Shown in pieces: positions 45,344 through 57,839 of a stretch of DNA of 64,000 bases; within the stretch, counting starts at the first letter, position 1, and each line of letters begins with the position of its first letter. Origin of the DNA: Lineus longissimus (Eukaryota; Nemertea; Pilidiophora; Heteronemertea; Lineidae); contig NC_088326.1 of assembly GCF_910592395.1 (NCBI RefSeq), positions 11,167,001 through 11,231,000 on the forward strand, given 5' to 3'. A model generated the notes under the pieces. That model worked only from the letters and a program-made list of their open reading frames with translations. It was not told the origin of the DNA and did not search any database. Made by a program: the position numbers and the translations under genes.

Positions 45344-46934
45344 TTGCTTAAATTCTGTACTTGCAAACGATGGATGGAGGCTCTACCAATTAACTAATAA
45401 AATTGACCTACGCATGAGGCAGATTCCAACCTTTCCAGATGCCTGGAAAATGCATATTTGGCACTTGGCTTCCCTTTCCTAAATTTCTGGATCCGTTACT
45501 TCAGGGTTAACAGGTTGTTGTTGTCCCTCAAGAAGTACTCATGTAGGCCTACTTGATGAGGCCTATGCTACCTGTACAACCGGGCTATCTGATACCATCA
45601 GGTCTCACCTGATATTTTGGTTTTACCGACTGCAAAAACACGCCAAAGATGCCATAACCTATCCATGGTTAACACCAGCAGTCAATTAGAGGCAGTATTC
45701 ATCTATCCTGAAATAGCTCAACTGGCTTTCCTCTGGGGTTTGGCATTTGAAAAGTGGCGGCCCTGTCATGTGCAGTCAACGCCCTTGACATGTCCTTGAG
45801 CGACCTGTCTATATACCACACACATACCCTCCATCAATCGCCAAGCATACAACAGACATACCGTCGCACCCCTGAAGGTGCCAAGGCAAGTGCCATAATC
45901 AGATTTGCCACATCAAATGCACCACCTCGCCGCTATTACGATGGACGTGATTCCATTCGATCATGGCCAGTACACTCAACTTCGACCGTGAAATTCAATT
46001 CTGCGGAAATACTTGACAGTTAATAATGTCGAGGCTTTGAAATTGGTGCGGTGTGTTGGGGTTATTGATGAAGGGGGTTGGCCTTCCGAGGGGGAAAGAT
46101 ATAGGATAAGCTATTGATTATTTGTCCTTATGAGGGCTTAGATGTATAGCCACGTAAATAATCCTGCCCATGATTCAGTTAGAGGAATTATTGATAGAAG
46201 GGGACAGCCTTCTGAGTTCGCTCAACGCATTTTGGGTAGGCTAATTGACGCCATAATATGGGCTCGTATGATACAGCCATGTGAATAGTACTAATCGTGA
46301 TTCGTTAAAGGACAACATGATTTGAGATGGGCGATAAGCACAGGGTTATTGGTGAAGGGGGTTGTCCTTCTGAGACTGAGAGACTTGGGACAAGCCAGTA
46401 ATGTCTCCTTATGATGGCTTAGGTACAGCCATATCCACTATTCTGATAGTCGAAGAACTCTAGTTCAAGGAAGTGATATCAAAGTAGAGGTGTTGGTCGT
46501 CTTATCAAAATGATGAGGGCGGAGCTAAAATGTTGACCAAAACTGAGGCAAGGTTTTGGCAAACATTTTAGCTCCACCCAAACAGTTTTGGTGAGACAAT
46601 CAACACCGACAGTGAGGTATCAATTTCTTCTAAAACACCTCAAATTTAACAACGAATAGCGTCCATTTTGATTGCTTCCATATCTTGCACCAACCCAAGC
46701 GGTTTGGTTGCCAAACCATAACGGTTGTATTGTACGCGCCGGTCACCGATCAAAAGGTTGACCGCGCTCAACGTTGCTTAACTTCCACTCTGGGGCCAAC
46801 GTGCCAACCACTGGGCCATAAAGGAATTCCCTCATGGCCGACGGGTTATAAGCCGTGCCATATACCTGGGGGTACTATACAATGGTAAAACAAATTCGAC
46901 TTGAAAATTTTTTTTTTTGTCCGAATGTACTTAC

Positions 46935-47009
46935 TGGAGGTAGCTCGTTGAGCTCGTTGCAGTCCAGCCATAACTCTAACAAACTTGGCAACTGTCCAAT
47001 GGTATCCGG
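46935..47009 (-). CDS. scrib: scribble exon (first seen): leucine-rich repeat
   Basis: Frame 0 to 0, 25 codons, reading PDTIGQLPSLLELWLDCNEL then NELPP. It follows a ttttag acceptor and precedes CCA|gtaagt. This matches the human SCRIB stretch that starts LPDTLGALPNLRELWLD, a repeat of the LxxLxLxxN type. The concave LRR surface anchors the protein at the cell cortex and binds partners. The exon boundaries fall at the same points in the repeat as I recall for vertebrate genes. The preceding exon, which should end in LE(E/V)L, was not found to the right. Confidence 0.95.
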
Positions 47010-47673
47010 CTAAAAATACAGAAAAGTTAGAAAAATTAAATAAAATCTGATGTAAATGACCAATAAATCCATAAAATATTCATCCAATTAACTGAAATTA
47101 ATTTCGAGTTAATTTATTGGACGTGTGAGGCTGTAAAACAATGAAGATTTCATGGAATTAATTTAACCAGTCGATCAATTAAATCTCTTAATTGAATCAA
47201 TCAAGCTGTCAATCAAACAATTAAATCAAGTGTCTCGACAATGTTAAGCATTATTCTCTCATCAACTGTAAAGGCGCATCATCAAAGGGGCTTTCACATG
47301 ACCAATGTTTTGACTTATTTTTACATTTTCTCTGACGGTGATGATATTTAATCGCTACTTTGGGTTAGCGCCTAAATTCAGAAACGCAGGATGCTCACCG
47401 TGAGAGGAAATGGTTTCTTCATTAGCGCCAACACGCCCTTACAACCCCGACATCCTCCAACAGCGCATAATTATCACACTGTCATTTCATCCCCCATTTT
47501 GACTCATCTTAATGGCTTTAACTATCATTATCATATAATGACAGGCTGTTTTCCTCTAATTACATAGTTGGAGATTGGCAGATTTTTGCATTCAGCGCAA
47601 AGTCAGAGATGAGAATTATGATGGAGAACGGATTTTCCAGCAATTAATTTGAAAAAATTTACAAATCTGGTAC
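47010..47673. other. upstream of the first visible scribble exon, nothing seen
   Basis: AT-rich, with several aattaatt-type phrases at 47090-47230. No upstream LRR exon was found. Confidence 0.5.
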
Positions 47674-48358
47674 AGTAGAACCTGTCTATTAAGGACACCC
47701 TCGGGACTGACAAGTGCTGTCCTTAATAGAGAGGTGTCCTGATTAGTGAGGTCAAATAGAATGGAAACAACCAAATCGGGATCAAAACGAGTGTCCTTAA
47801 TAGAGAGGTTGTCCTTAATAGAGAGGTTGTCCTTAATAGAGAGGTTGTCCTTAATAGAGAGGTCGTCCTTAATAGAGAGGTCGTCCTTAATAGAGAGGTC
47901 GTCCTTAATAGAGAGGTCGTCCTTAATAGAGAGGTCGTCCTTAATAGAGAGGTCGTCCTTAATAGAGAGGTCGTCCTTAATAGAGAGGTCGTCCTTAATA
48001 GAGAGGTCGTCCTTAATAGAGAGGTCGTCCTTAATAGAGAGGTCGTCCTTAATAGAGAGGTCGTCCTTAATAGAGAGGTCGTCCTTAATAGAGAGGTCGT
48101 CCTTAATAGAGAGGTCGTCCTTAATAGAGAGGTCGTCCTTAATAGAGAGGTCGTCCTTAATAGAGAGGTCGTCCTTAATAGAGAGGTCGTCCTTAATAGA
48201 GAGGTCGTCCTTAATAGAGAGGTCGTCCTTAATAGAGAGGTCGTCCTTAATAGAGAGGTCGTCCTTAATAGAGAGGTCGTCCTTAATAGAGAGGTCGTCC
48301 TTAATAGAGAGGTCGTCCTTAATAGAGAGGTCGTCCTTAATAGAGAGGTTCCACTGTA
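47674..48358 (+). mobile_element. pogo/Tigger-like MITE enlarged by an internal 18-bp tandem array
   Basis: Left end tacagtagaacctgtctatt and right end agaggttccactgta are those of the family, so this is one element about four times normal length. Between them, 47790-48347 is an 18-bp unit gtccttaatagagaggtc repeated about 31 times, the first few copies with ggtt instead of ggtc. Both strands are open through the array (RSSLIE repeated on plus, SLLRTT on minus), producing 217- and 304-codon frames that are artefacts of the 18-bp period. Confidence 0.95.
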
Positions 48359-49914
48359 ATTGGACAGTTGTAGAGTATAGGTGGCTGCACTCAAAGTAAC
48401 AAGGTCAACCGAATTCTGCACTCCATAGTCCATAGGTGACGGTTTTTGCCCGATTTTATTCTTACTGTTTGAACCTCTCCTATGTGGATGATACGCCATT
48501 CCTGCGCCGCTGTAATACGTTTTGGAACGTTCGAAAAAACTTTCGACTAAACATTCTAGAGGTAATACAACACTTGTCAAAAATAACATTCCATCAAAAT
48601 GGTTTTTGCACCCAATATCAAAAATATATAAAGGCAAACCTCCAGAGGGTGTACATCTGCGTTGGCTGAAAAACCCTAAAGGACTTCCAAAAGCTCATGA
48701 TTTCCCAGACCCAAGGGAGCAAGGCAACTCAACTTGTCAACAGACAAGTTGGACATGATTCAAATTGATATAAACAGTCCAATTGAGACGACCATCGTAC
48801 ACGAAAGCATGAGAGGTCGTAAATCTCACCTCCAGGCAGCAACACACAAACAATATCTTAATCCTAAAATCCCCGGAGAAACTACAATTTCGAATTCTAC
48901 AACTAGACTCAAAGCAATTTAGACGTTTTCGTCCCGTTACCACGGTAACCAATGTTCCACCAATTTGAAAACAAAGGTAACGTCAATGCCAATACATTAG
49001 GTACATTGACGATCGAGACGAACAAATCTTAAAAGTTGAAGCATTCATTGCGGTGAGCCGGGGGGGGGGGGGAAGATTTTTTATGTAATTTATCGACCGA
49101 GGAAACAAAACAGACACCGATTGTTTAAAGGAAACAGTGGACTTTGGACGAAAATTGCCAACTGGAGTATTTAGTGAGCTGTGATTTCAAGTTCAGCTTG
49201 AGACGTATGAAAGTTTATTGCAGGGCACCAGCAGGACTTTTTTTGGCAAGTACCATCCACAGCATTGACAAAGTGATAATGAGGCTGCGTATCCATCGAC
49301 TGGTCGCGTGCGGCGTTTTTCCTTGTGACGCGCCACACACAAGAGGAACCTTTCTTTGGCTTATTCATGTTATTGGATGTTTCCATGGGTTGTACCATCG
49401 ACCGTATGAAACAACGTCTCAATTGAACCGAGCCACAGCTTGAGAAAAAGAATGCATCATGCTGCACTTGGTTGGCATCAAATGCAACCCCACAACTTCC
49501 CGACCCCACATATTAACTTAGCAATTTGCATTGATTGCAATGATATCGTGATATTGATATCCAAGAACCCGCAAAAGTGCGATAACCCGATAATTGAAAT
49601 GCACAACTCCACCCGATGCACTTTAGTGACGGAATGCAGCCAATTTAGATAATCACAGGCCTACAGCAGTAGCACTGTGATTAAATTACAGAAGTATTCA
49701 AATATGTAGATATGATGGATACAGTACCTTTCTAAAGTAAACTGTCCTAGTATTTTGACAACAATCTCCATTAAGTGCTTTAACTCGACATGTATAATAG
49801 CCCCAGCTCATCAACTGAGAAACTTTTGCATGCCAACCAATGGCTGATTTTTTCAACAATAATAAAAACACACTGGGCATGTATTTAATTTGGCCTAAGA
49901 CAGTCCCTGAAACA
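48359..49914. other. no gene recognised
   Basis: Overlapping frames on both strands at 49144-49509 without splice sites. A run of 12 G lies at 49060-49071. Confidence 0.45.
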
Positions 49915-50092
49915 TAGCCACCTCTCTATTAAGGACACCCTTGGGACTGACCCTCCTTTAATTGAGAGGCGAACTGATTAGAAAGGTCAATTTCAATGGG
50001 AACAACCACTCCGGTACCATTTGCCGAGTCCTCAGAGAGGGTGTCCTTAATAGAGGGTGTCCTCAATACAGGAGTGTCTGCTGAGGGTGGTT
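49915..50092 (+). mobile_element. diverged pogo/Tigger-like MITE
   Basis: Body recognisable (cctctctattaaggacaccc, gattagaaaggtcaa, gtccttaatagaggg) but both ends are eroded, so it is one of the older copies. Confidence 0.75.
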
Positions 50093-50224
50093 AACAAGTT
50101 TCACCACTCCACATCATTCCTCTTTAAACCACTCATGTACTGTTATTGATTTTTTCTAGTATTTGTCCAGGAAAACGCCAGGTGCATACGTTTTTTTATG
50201 ATTGAGATCTGCCAACACATACAG

Positions 50225-50555
50225 TTTGTTTATCACAGCAATTTGATTCCAAATATATCAAGTGCCAGGCAACGAGTGATGTCTGTCACTGCAATACGCA
50301 ATAACAATTGCTGAAATGTGTGACAAAAATCTCTTGTCTGCCGATAAAACCAGGTGGGTTTGATACTGAATTCTCCGATCACAGATTCTCCCCTAATCCA
50401 GAAAGCTTTCTGTTGAATCTGAGGGGCACACAAGACTGTGCTACACTTGACCATTTCAGGCCAGTTGAAAGTACAGGTTGGTACAGGAGGAGCCTTGAAC
50501 CCATGACCTACTGATCACAAGTCGGACACTCCTCCACTGTACCAGCGGCTTCCCA
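50225..50555 (-). mobile_element. tRNA-derived SINE
   Basis: Minus strand gctggtacagtggaggagtg (A-box) and taggtcatgggttcaaggc (B-box) at 50487-50552. The body to the left shares tttatcacagcaatttgattccaa-type phrases and aagtgccaggca with the SINE at 36060-36480. Confidence 0.65.
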
Positions 50556-50666
50556 ACATCGTCAATATACTCTTTATCAAGCACCAACAAACCACACCCT
50601 TCATCTCATTCACATGCCCCTCCCCAAGTTCCAGGCTGACCATAATGCCCCGGCTGCTCCAACAAT

Positions 50667-50684
50667 GAATAGTGTTTCATCATT

Positions 50685-50735
<51 letters not shown>

Positions 50736-50737
50736 TA
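50667..50737 (+). repeat. (ATC)n microsatellite
   Basis: About 70 bp of nearly pure trinucleotide repeat, read as poly-serine or poly-aspartate in accidental frames. Confidence 0.98.
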
Positions 50738-52650
50738 GACATTGTGGCCTAGAATTTGGACTTTGCCTCAGGTTTTTGGTTGTCGCCAAAAAAATTTTTG
50801 CAAAAAAATTCAAATTTTTTTTCTTCTCTTGTAGTCACCGCAACAGTCCTAGATATTTTATAGGGTTAGGGCTGGAAGTCTGAAAAGGTAGAGGAGACAA
50901 GGGCACAGCCTAAAAGGTAGCAGGCCGCCCACTGCTTTCAATGGAAACACATTAACAAATTCTTTTCGCAGAGACTATAGCGAGTACTGTATTCTAACCG
51001 GGATAAAAGACCCAACACTCTCCCAGTGCGAACTCATCTATTGTTCTACTAGATACTATTTACTGAGCGCTAACAAATATAACACCCTTCCATCTCATTC
51101 TCGTTGCCCCAAGGAATCATCGATTGTTTGCTTCTGTCTCATTATCATCACACTGCTTTTCACCGCTGGGGAGAGTTTTACGAAAATCTACTGCCGAGCA
51201 ATTACAGTGAAGACTGCTTCTCAAATTGAATCAACGACAGATTAATGTGCCATCACTGCATTAATAGAAGCCCACTGTAGGTACGTAATTTGTGCAGGGT
51301 AGCCATTTGCATAACCTTAACTCTTTCTGTCTCAAGAATAGAGCCATTACTTGGGGAGGAGGCACCTAAAGTGCTCTGACCCGATTGCAAAACGATATTG
51401 CACAAGATAAGCAAGGTAATGGAACACACTGAACTCAGCAAAGTACTAGGCTAGAACCCATTGACAATGCACACTTGCCAGGAACACAGAATAGCATCAA
51501 ACGCATCAAGCAATGTTATTTATGGACAGCACTGTACCATGATCAGACAAATAAGCCTCTTTATGCTTATGTTACTGAAAGCCTCATTTCCGCGCCGGCA
51601 TTTCCAACACTCTGTGTGCCATCACGCACACGCCAAGACATAGATGATTCTCAGTGGGGGGTCATCCCGTTACATTATTTGCACGCCAGTTACATGGTGT
51701 GGCATTGTTATTGTTTCCTCGTTGATAAATACGCAGCATTTATGATTTGTTTCATGTCGTTCCATTCTCCTGTGCAGGAATGCGACGTTTTCTGACACAC
51801 GCAGCGACACATCTAAAGTTATGGTAGAAGTTACAAGTTCACCACGACTCTAACATCAACTTTACTCGTCCTGTCTCCATCTTGTTTGAAGGTCAATACT
51901 GCCTCTAATGAACTGCTGATACTAGTCACCGCGAGAGCACCAATGGCCCCCTGCTCATGCAACTCTCCCTTTAACAGAGTAAAGGATGCTAAAATGCAAA
52001 ACAGATTTTGTCCCGGTTGCTCCGCATGGACAAAAAGCATAGTGGAGAACCTTCCTTGATTGACTCATAACAACTGCCATCACAGGCCGAAAACCATTAC
52101 GCCCGGTCTTAAACAATATTGAAATTATCACCGCTTTTCAAGAATTTCTCATTATTCGTCCAACCCGATACGCGGATAGCGTGCTTGCTGACTTTCTGCA
52201 CTATGTTCTCGGAGTTATTGACAAATAAAGGCAGGCATATGCTAGATATACGTGCATGGTCTCTCCCGTCATGTAACATGCGAGAATCAATAAGGACTGG
52301 GGCTGTGTACACAACTGTCGCTATTTTCAGGAGGAGGAGGAGGAGGACTCACAAACTATGATAATAAAGACTTTTTGAGAAAACAGCAACTGAAGTTGGG
52401 AATATATTTAATTTTATACCAACATCAATGTGGATGCTAACAAAGCAATTGTACAGCAGATAGCCAAAATGTGCCGTCATTAGGAAAGTAATGTTGGGCC
52501 GCAAACGAAAGTAATGTTGTGCCGTGATCACGAAAGGGTTCAGCTGCTTGGGTTTTGTTTCTGTGTCCCCTTTGAATGTTAAAGCTACAAATGAGACGAC
52601 CAAGGTTTCGATGACCACAGGGCAGACTGAATGCCTCCCTTGGCAATTAA
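50738..52650. other. no gene recognised
   Basis: Several 60- to 140-codon frames on both strands but none with splice sites, domain motifs or composition that I would call coding. Confidence 0.4.
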
Positions 52651-52698
52651 ACCAAAGAGATGGAGAGCAAATGACTCCACCAAGTGAGAAACATGTGA

Positions 52699-52835
52699 AG
52701 CTAGTGTGGACTCTACCTCTGGCCGAAGGTAGAATCACTAGGCCAATAAACCCAACTGGTGTCACAAGCTCGTGTGGACTCTACCTCTGGATGAAGGTGG
52801 AGTCACTTGGCCAATAAACCCAACTGGTGCCTAGC
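52699..52835 (+). repeat. about 68-bp duplication
   Basis: gtgtggactctacctctgg and ccaataaacccaactggtg each occur twice with about 68-bp spacing. Confidence 0.85.
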
Positions 52836-53818
52836 CGTAGAGGCACATAAAAACGCTCATCCCGCCTTGGAGGAGGAATACTCCCTTGAAAATAACACCT
52901 CCAAGTGCAGAGCAAGTGCTGAAGAGGCTGAAGAAGAAGGTGCCTTTACTCCTTGAAGAGATAACTTTAGTCGCCAAACTATGACTGCGACAGTTAGATG
53001 CAAATCAGACCCTGAAGATGCTACCAAAGTCCATCGTGCAGACTGAATTCTTCCCCTTTATCTAACCATAGCAATGACGTGTTATGTCAGGAAAAATTCT
53101 GTATCAAGACTTGGTGCTGCAGCGATAATGATTGTTAAAGTTAGATGCAAATGAGGCCATCAAGATATTTTCTGAGACCATGAAGCAGACTGAATGCTTT
53201 TCTGTCACTTCAAAGAACTGCAGAGTGGAGGCACTCCAACATTCCAAGAGCACGAGAGTTGGAAATCAATTCTTAACATTTGCATTTCTAAAGGTGGATA
53301 TAAGATCACAGTGAGATCTGGCATCTGAGGACCATTGAGAGTAGTCATCACCATTCCTTCTTTAATACGCTTTCTATTTGATACATATACGCCTTAAAGT
53401 TAAAAGTTAGAGTTCTAGTCTGATGGAGAGGAATACTGGCCAAAGGACACAACCCTGACCACAAAGCTCTGGGGATCTTTGGTGGAACTCTCTAGGACAG
53501 CCGACTTTGTTATGGAAAATGGACCGACAGTCTAGCACGCATCTCAAAAATTCCCAAAGCAGAAGAAGAAGAAGAATAGTCAGATATCAACTTCGGTAGA
53601 GGTGTCATCAGACTTCACACTCTACACCCCGGTTCATTCTGAAGCCTTCCAGAAGAATTCAGACGAGCTGCACAATCAGCACTACAACTCGACTGGTACC
53701 CCTCCATACAAAGGTTGCCTGGAGTCGAAAGGCGCAGGAGTTTGTTAACTCTGACACCGAAGTGTGACACATTTTTACACTCTCATTGACTTGCACTAAA
53801 TCCACTGCTGCCAAGTTG

Positions 53819-53953
53819 CCAGGGCCCGGTTGTTCAAAGCCCGGTTAGGGCAGCTACAGCTAAGTTTTAGTGACTGCTACCAAACTTAGCAAGATCACAG
53901 TAGTTTAGCAGCCGCAAAACCAGATTGCGAAGCTTTGAACAATCAGGCCCTGG
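53819..53953. mobile_element. 135-bp MITE, CCAGGGCC..GGTTGTTCAAAGC termini
   Basis: ccagggcccggttgttcaaa and tttgaacaatcaggccctgg are inverted copies. The GGTTGTTCAAA part is shared with the otherwise different element at 35601-35714. Confidence 0.88.
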
Positions 53954-54097
53954 TGCTAAAGATGCAGCTCTCAATGTCGACTTTCAACATGTGCTACAAG
54001 CTTCCATACATCCACATGGATCTTGGCATATGTGATATTAGTCTAAAGCTGTCAGCCCGCCGATTGTTTTCTTGTAAGACAGCAAAGGTCACCTGAG

Positions 54098-54850
54098 ACA
54101 TCTACGAGATAAGTCTCATGTGGACACGCCATCTCTCGCAGACGATCAAGTGACAATTAATGGACATGTTAAGCCAATATCCGCTTTGATGAGACCATAG
54201 GTGGTGGCGATGATGATATGATGATGTGATGAGGAAATCATGAGGACATTGGTCATATTGGATGATTTCGTGATTAGAATCATTGTCGCTTTCCAACAAG
54301 ATGTCAACATGAATCTAAGATCGCAACAGGTTATCTTGGAAAACTCACTCTTTGATTGACCAAGGGTATAGTTGTAGATACTTAGCCCGAAGCACTCTGT
54401 AGCAGAGAAGGTGTTCTCTGCCAAGGCTTAATTTGAAGTGCCAGCGAATCCTTCATCTACCAGATAAGTGTCATGTGAGCACGCAATCTCTCGCAGACGA
54501 TCAAATGACAATTAATGGACATGTTAAGCCAATATCCGCTTTGATGAGACCGTGAACAGTGGCCATGATGATGTGATGAGGAAATCATGATGATATTGGT
54601 CATATTGGATGATTTCGTGGTCAGTTTCCACAAGATGCCAGTAAATCCTACATCTACGAGATGAGTGTCATGCGAGCACGCTATCTCTATAGCAGACAAT
54701 CCAGTGACAATGGACATGTTAAGCCAATATCCGCTTTGATCAGACCATGGACAGCGGCAGTATTCATCGTGCTGGGAAAATCGTAAGGACATGAAGGACA
54801 TCAGTCTTGATTATTCGGTGGTCAAAATCGTGCTCGGTCTCCAATGAGAT
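54098..54850 (+). repeat. long tandem repeat, three diverged copies
   Basis: Copies begin near 54098, 54453 and 54650, each with catctacgagataagtgtca-like start and gacatgttaagccaatatcc followed by gctttgatgagacc. The first copy is followed by about 130 bp of extra sequence. Confidence 0.88.
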
Positions 54851-54957
54851 GTAGAGGGAATCTTGGTTTCGTGACTATACCAACAGAGCATCAGGATTAT
54901 TGCCTAAACCCAGCATCTTGCTATTTTGTTACTAACTTGAAGCCTCTTCCAATGTCA

Positions 54958-55052
54958 GAGTCCAAATGCAAGTCTTGCCGTACGTCAAGGAGTTACACAG
55001 TCCAAATGCAAGTCTTGCCGTACGTCAAGGAGTTACACAGTCCAAATGCAAC
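54958..55052 (+). repeat. 40-bp tandem repeat, 2.3 copies
   Basis: gtccaaatgcaagtcttgcc followed by gtacgtcaaggagttacaca, repeated exactly. Confidence 0.95.
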
Positions 55053-55904
55053 TCTTTGCTGACCCACTGTTGCTGAGAGCGCTTGTATCAACCACAAGCC
55101 CAAAGCTGTTAGAATCACAAGACAACGAGACACCTATCTAAGATGAAAGAGCCAATTACCTACAGTCACCTCTGCATCTTTACCAAAAAATCCTCCATCT
55201 TCTTCCATCTTAAGCCAGAGATTACAAAATCCGGGGTTGAACGACCGGTAACTGGATGGATGGGAATACGGCGATCATTCCAACTCAATCATTGGCAATC
55301 AATCGGCAAGGAAACCATGCCGTCGATGAAGTTGTCAGTCGTCTTATTATTAGATCAAGGCTATAGAATTACTATTACCGTCTGCTCCTGGACATGCTGA
55401 AGCTGACTACACATCTCGACACAAGATTGCCTATTCGATGTCCAATTCACTCCACAAATTCTCTTCTTATCATTTGAGTCGCACAAAGATCTTTTTCTCC
55501 ACTGCCCCGCCTGCAATATCTAGGGTTGAATGACGGGTTACTTGGCGTGAATCGTAATGTCATCATCTTTCCAATTTGATCAATGCCACTGGCATCAGAT
55601 CAAGCAACACAATCACACTGAATTGCTGGCCTCTTCATCTCCAACTATCTTCAATACCAGCTTCATATTCCACTAACTTGGGTTGGACGACCGATTACTC
55701 GACATGGACCAGAATATGGTGATGCGGAGTTCATCACTGGCGATCACTTGGCTATGGAAATCAATACGACGATCACATCGCCAACTGTCCCATAATTACA
55801 TCATGATAACCAAACTACTGTCATCTGCTTCCCATAAACGTGTTAAGCACTCAGCCCTGAGTTTTCACTAGGATTAAATGACCGGTACAAGAGACTGCGC
55901 TCTG

Positions 55905-56420
55905 CCCGGAGATCGCACTAGGATGGAAAGACCAAGTCATGTCACTGCACTCCACTCTGAGATTGCACGAGGATCGAATAGCCGGTACATGCAACTGCAC
56001 TCCACCCTGAGATCGCACTAGGATTGGAAGACCGGTACACAGAACTCCACTGAGATTGCACTAGGATCGAATGACCGAGTCATGTCACTGCACTCCACTC
56101 TGAGATTGCACTAGGATCGAATGGCCTGAACTGCACTCCACCCTGAGATCGCACTAGGATTGGAAGACCGGTACACTGAACTCCACTGAGCGTGCACTAG
56201 GATCGAGTGACCGAGTCATGTCACTGCACTCCACTCTTGAGATTGCACTGGGATCGAATGGCCTGAACTGCACTCCACCCTGAGATCGCACTAGGATTAG
56301 AAGACTGGTACACTGAACTCCACTGAGATTGCACTAGGGTGGAAAGACCGTGTCATGTCACTGCACTCCGGCCAGAGATTGCACCAGGATCGAAAAACCG
56401 ATACATGTAACTGCTTGAAT
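55905..56420 (+). repeat. higher-order tandem repeat, 136-137 bp made of three related units
   Basis: All units start gagattgcactaggatcga or gagatcgcactaggattgg. Lengths alternate 50, 43 and 43 bp with distinct 3' parts (gaccgagtcatgtcactgca; ggcctgaactgcactccac; gaccggtacactgaactcc). The trimer starts at 56052, 56188 and 56325, so trimers rather than monomers were amplified. Confidence 0.9.
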
Positions 56421-56689
56421 TGGAATATTGTGATCATTCCACCTTAATAAATGCCAATCAATACAATAGGCTACGGAAATCAATACAATTGATTAAGTCA
56501 CCAGCTATCTTACTTCTAGATTAAGATGATGATAATGAATAATAACATTCACCCTCTGCCCTGAATGTGCAGAAGCTGGCTGCTCATCTTGAAATAAGAT
56601 TGACAATCCATGTCGATTTCTCACACTTCACAGATTCCCTTTGGTCTTGTCGCAGCAAAACGCCTCCCACTCATCTTATCACTAAATAG

Positions 56690-57600
56690 GAAGATAGTGC
56701 CTTATCAATGATGCCAGCTCCAAGAGCTTGGCTAGTAAATCACTAGCTGGGCAGCTAACATTGATGACCTTGCTCCAGAGGTGTTAAATCTACTTGTTAT
56801 CCCACGATCCGTTTCCACCAAGAGGCCACGTAACACAGAATCTTGTCGCAAGGTAGTGCCATCAACGGCGCCAATTTCTGGAGCTGGGATGATTGTCAAT
56901 CACCTTCTTGGTTCCTAACATTGATCTCATAGCGCCTTCAGTGTCTAATGGGGTTGTCGAGTTCACAAGATCAATATTTAGGCTATGTATTGCCAAATAG
57001 TGCAGTAAGGTGGTACCATTGGTGATAACTCCTGCAGCTGGGATCGTCAATCTCTTTCTTGGTTGCCAACATCTATCTCCTAGCTCCAGAGGTGTCAAAT
57101 CGACTGTTAACTCATGATCAGTTTCCAGTGAGAGGGTACGTAACGCCGAGTGGTGTAGTAAGGCAAAGCCATCAGTGGTGTCAACTCCTGGAGCTGGGAT
57201 CGTCAATCTCTTTCATGGTTGCTTACATTGAACTCATAGCGCCTTAGAGTCTAATCGGGGCATCGAGTTCACACAATCAATATTTACGCTATGTGATGCC
57301 AAATAGTGGAGTGAGGTAGAGCCATCGATTGTGCCAACTCCTGCATCTGAAATGGCCAATCAGCTAACATTGACCTTCTCGCTTCTTAGGTGTCAAATCA
57401 AGTTGTTCCGATCATCCTTGGGCAGTTTCGTAAGATCAAGATAAAAGCTATTTAATGTCAAATAGTGCGGAAAGGTGGCGTCATCAACATCTGCAGCTGG
57501 GATTGTCAATCACCTTCTTGCTTGCTGACATTGATTTCCTCATGCCCAGAGCATCAAATCAACTCGTCATCTCATTATCAGAGGTTCTTGAGAGAGATAT
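56690..57600 (-). repeat. about 165-bp tandem units with ankyrin-like minus-strand reading
   Basis: Five to six diverged units. On the minus strand several read as a similar peptide, for example GVITNGTTLLHYLAIHSLNI followed by DLVNSTTPLDTEGAM, and GVDTTDGFALLHHSALRTLS in the next unit. NGTTLLHYLA resembles the G-TPLH-A core of ankyrin repeats. Other units have stops, and no splice sites were recognised, so this is at best a remnant. Confidence 0.55.
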
Positions 57601-57839
57601 GGACGCTACGTAATCAAGCTGTACGCAGAGACCACATAGACTGGCTGGTTGGAGCTTTTAGTTATAGAATTTTTTGGGGAAATCTAAAAGTCTCTCAGGA
57701 GAGAAGTCTACAATCCATGCCCTCATTTGCATCCCACACTTCAGGCATGGCCCTGGTATCATTTAGTTCTTAAAGAGTCACGAACGGCATCGGCCTTCCC
57801 GTCCATCACGCACTGGAACAGACCGAACCCGATCACCTC

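Noticed and set aside
47723-48637. 304-codon minus-strand and 217-codon plus-strand frames (SLLRTT and RSSLIE repeats)
   Set aside because: Produced by the 18-bp tandem array inside a MITE; both strands open for the same reason.
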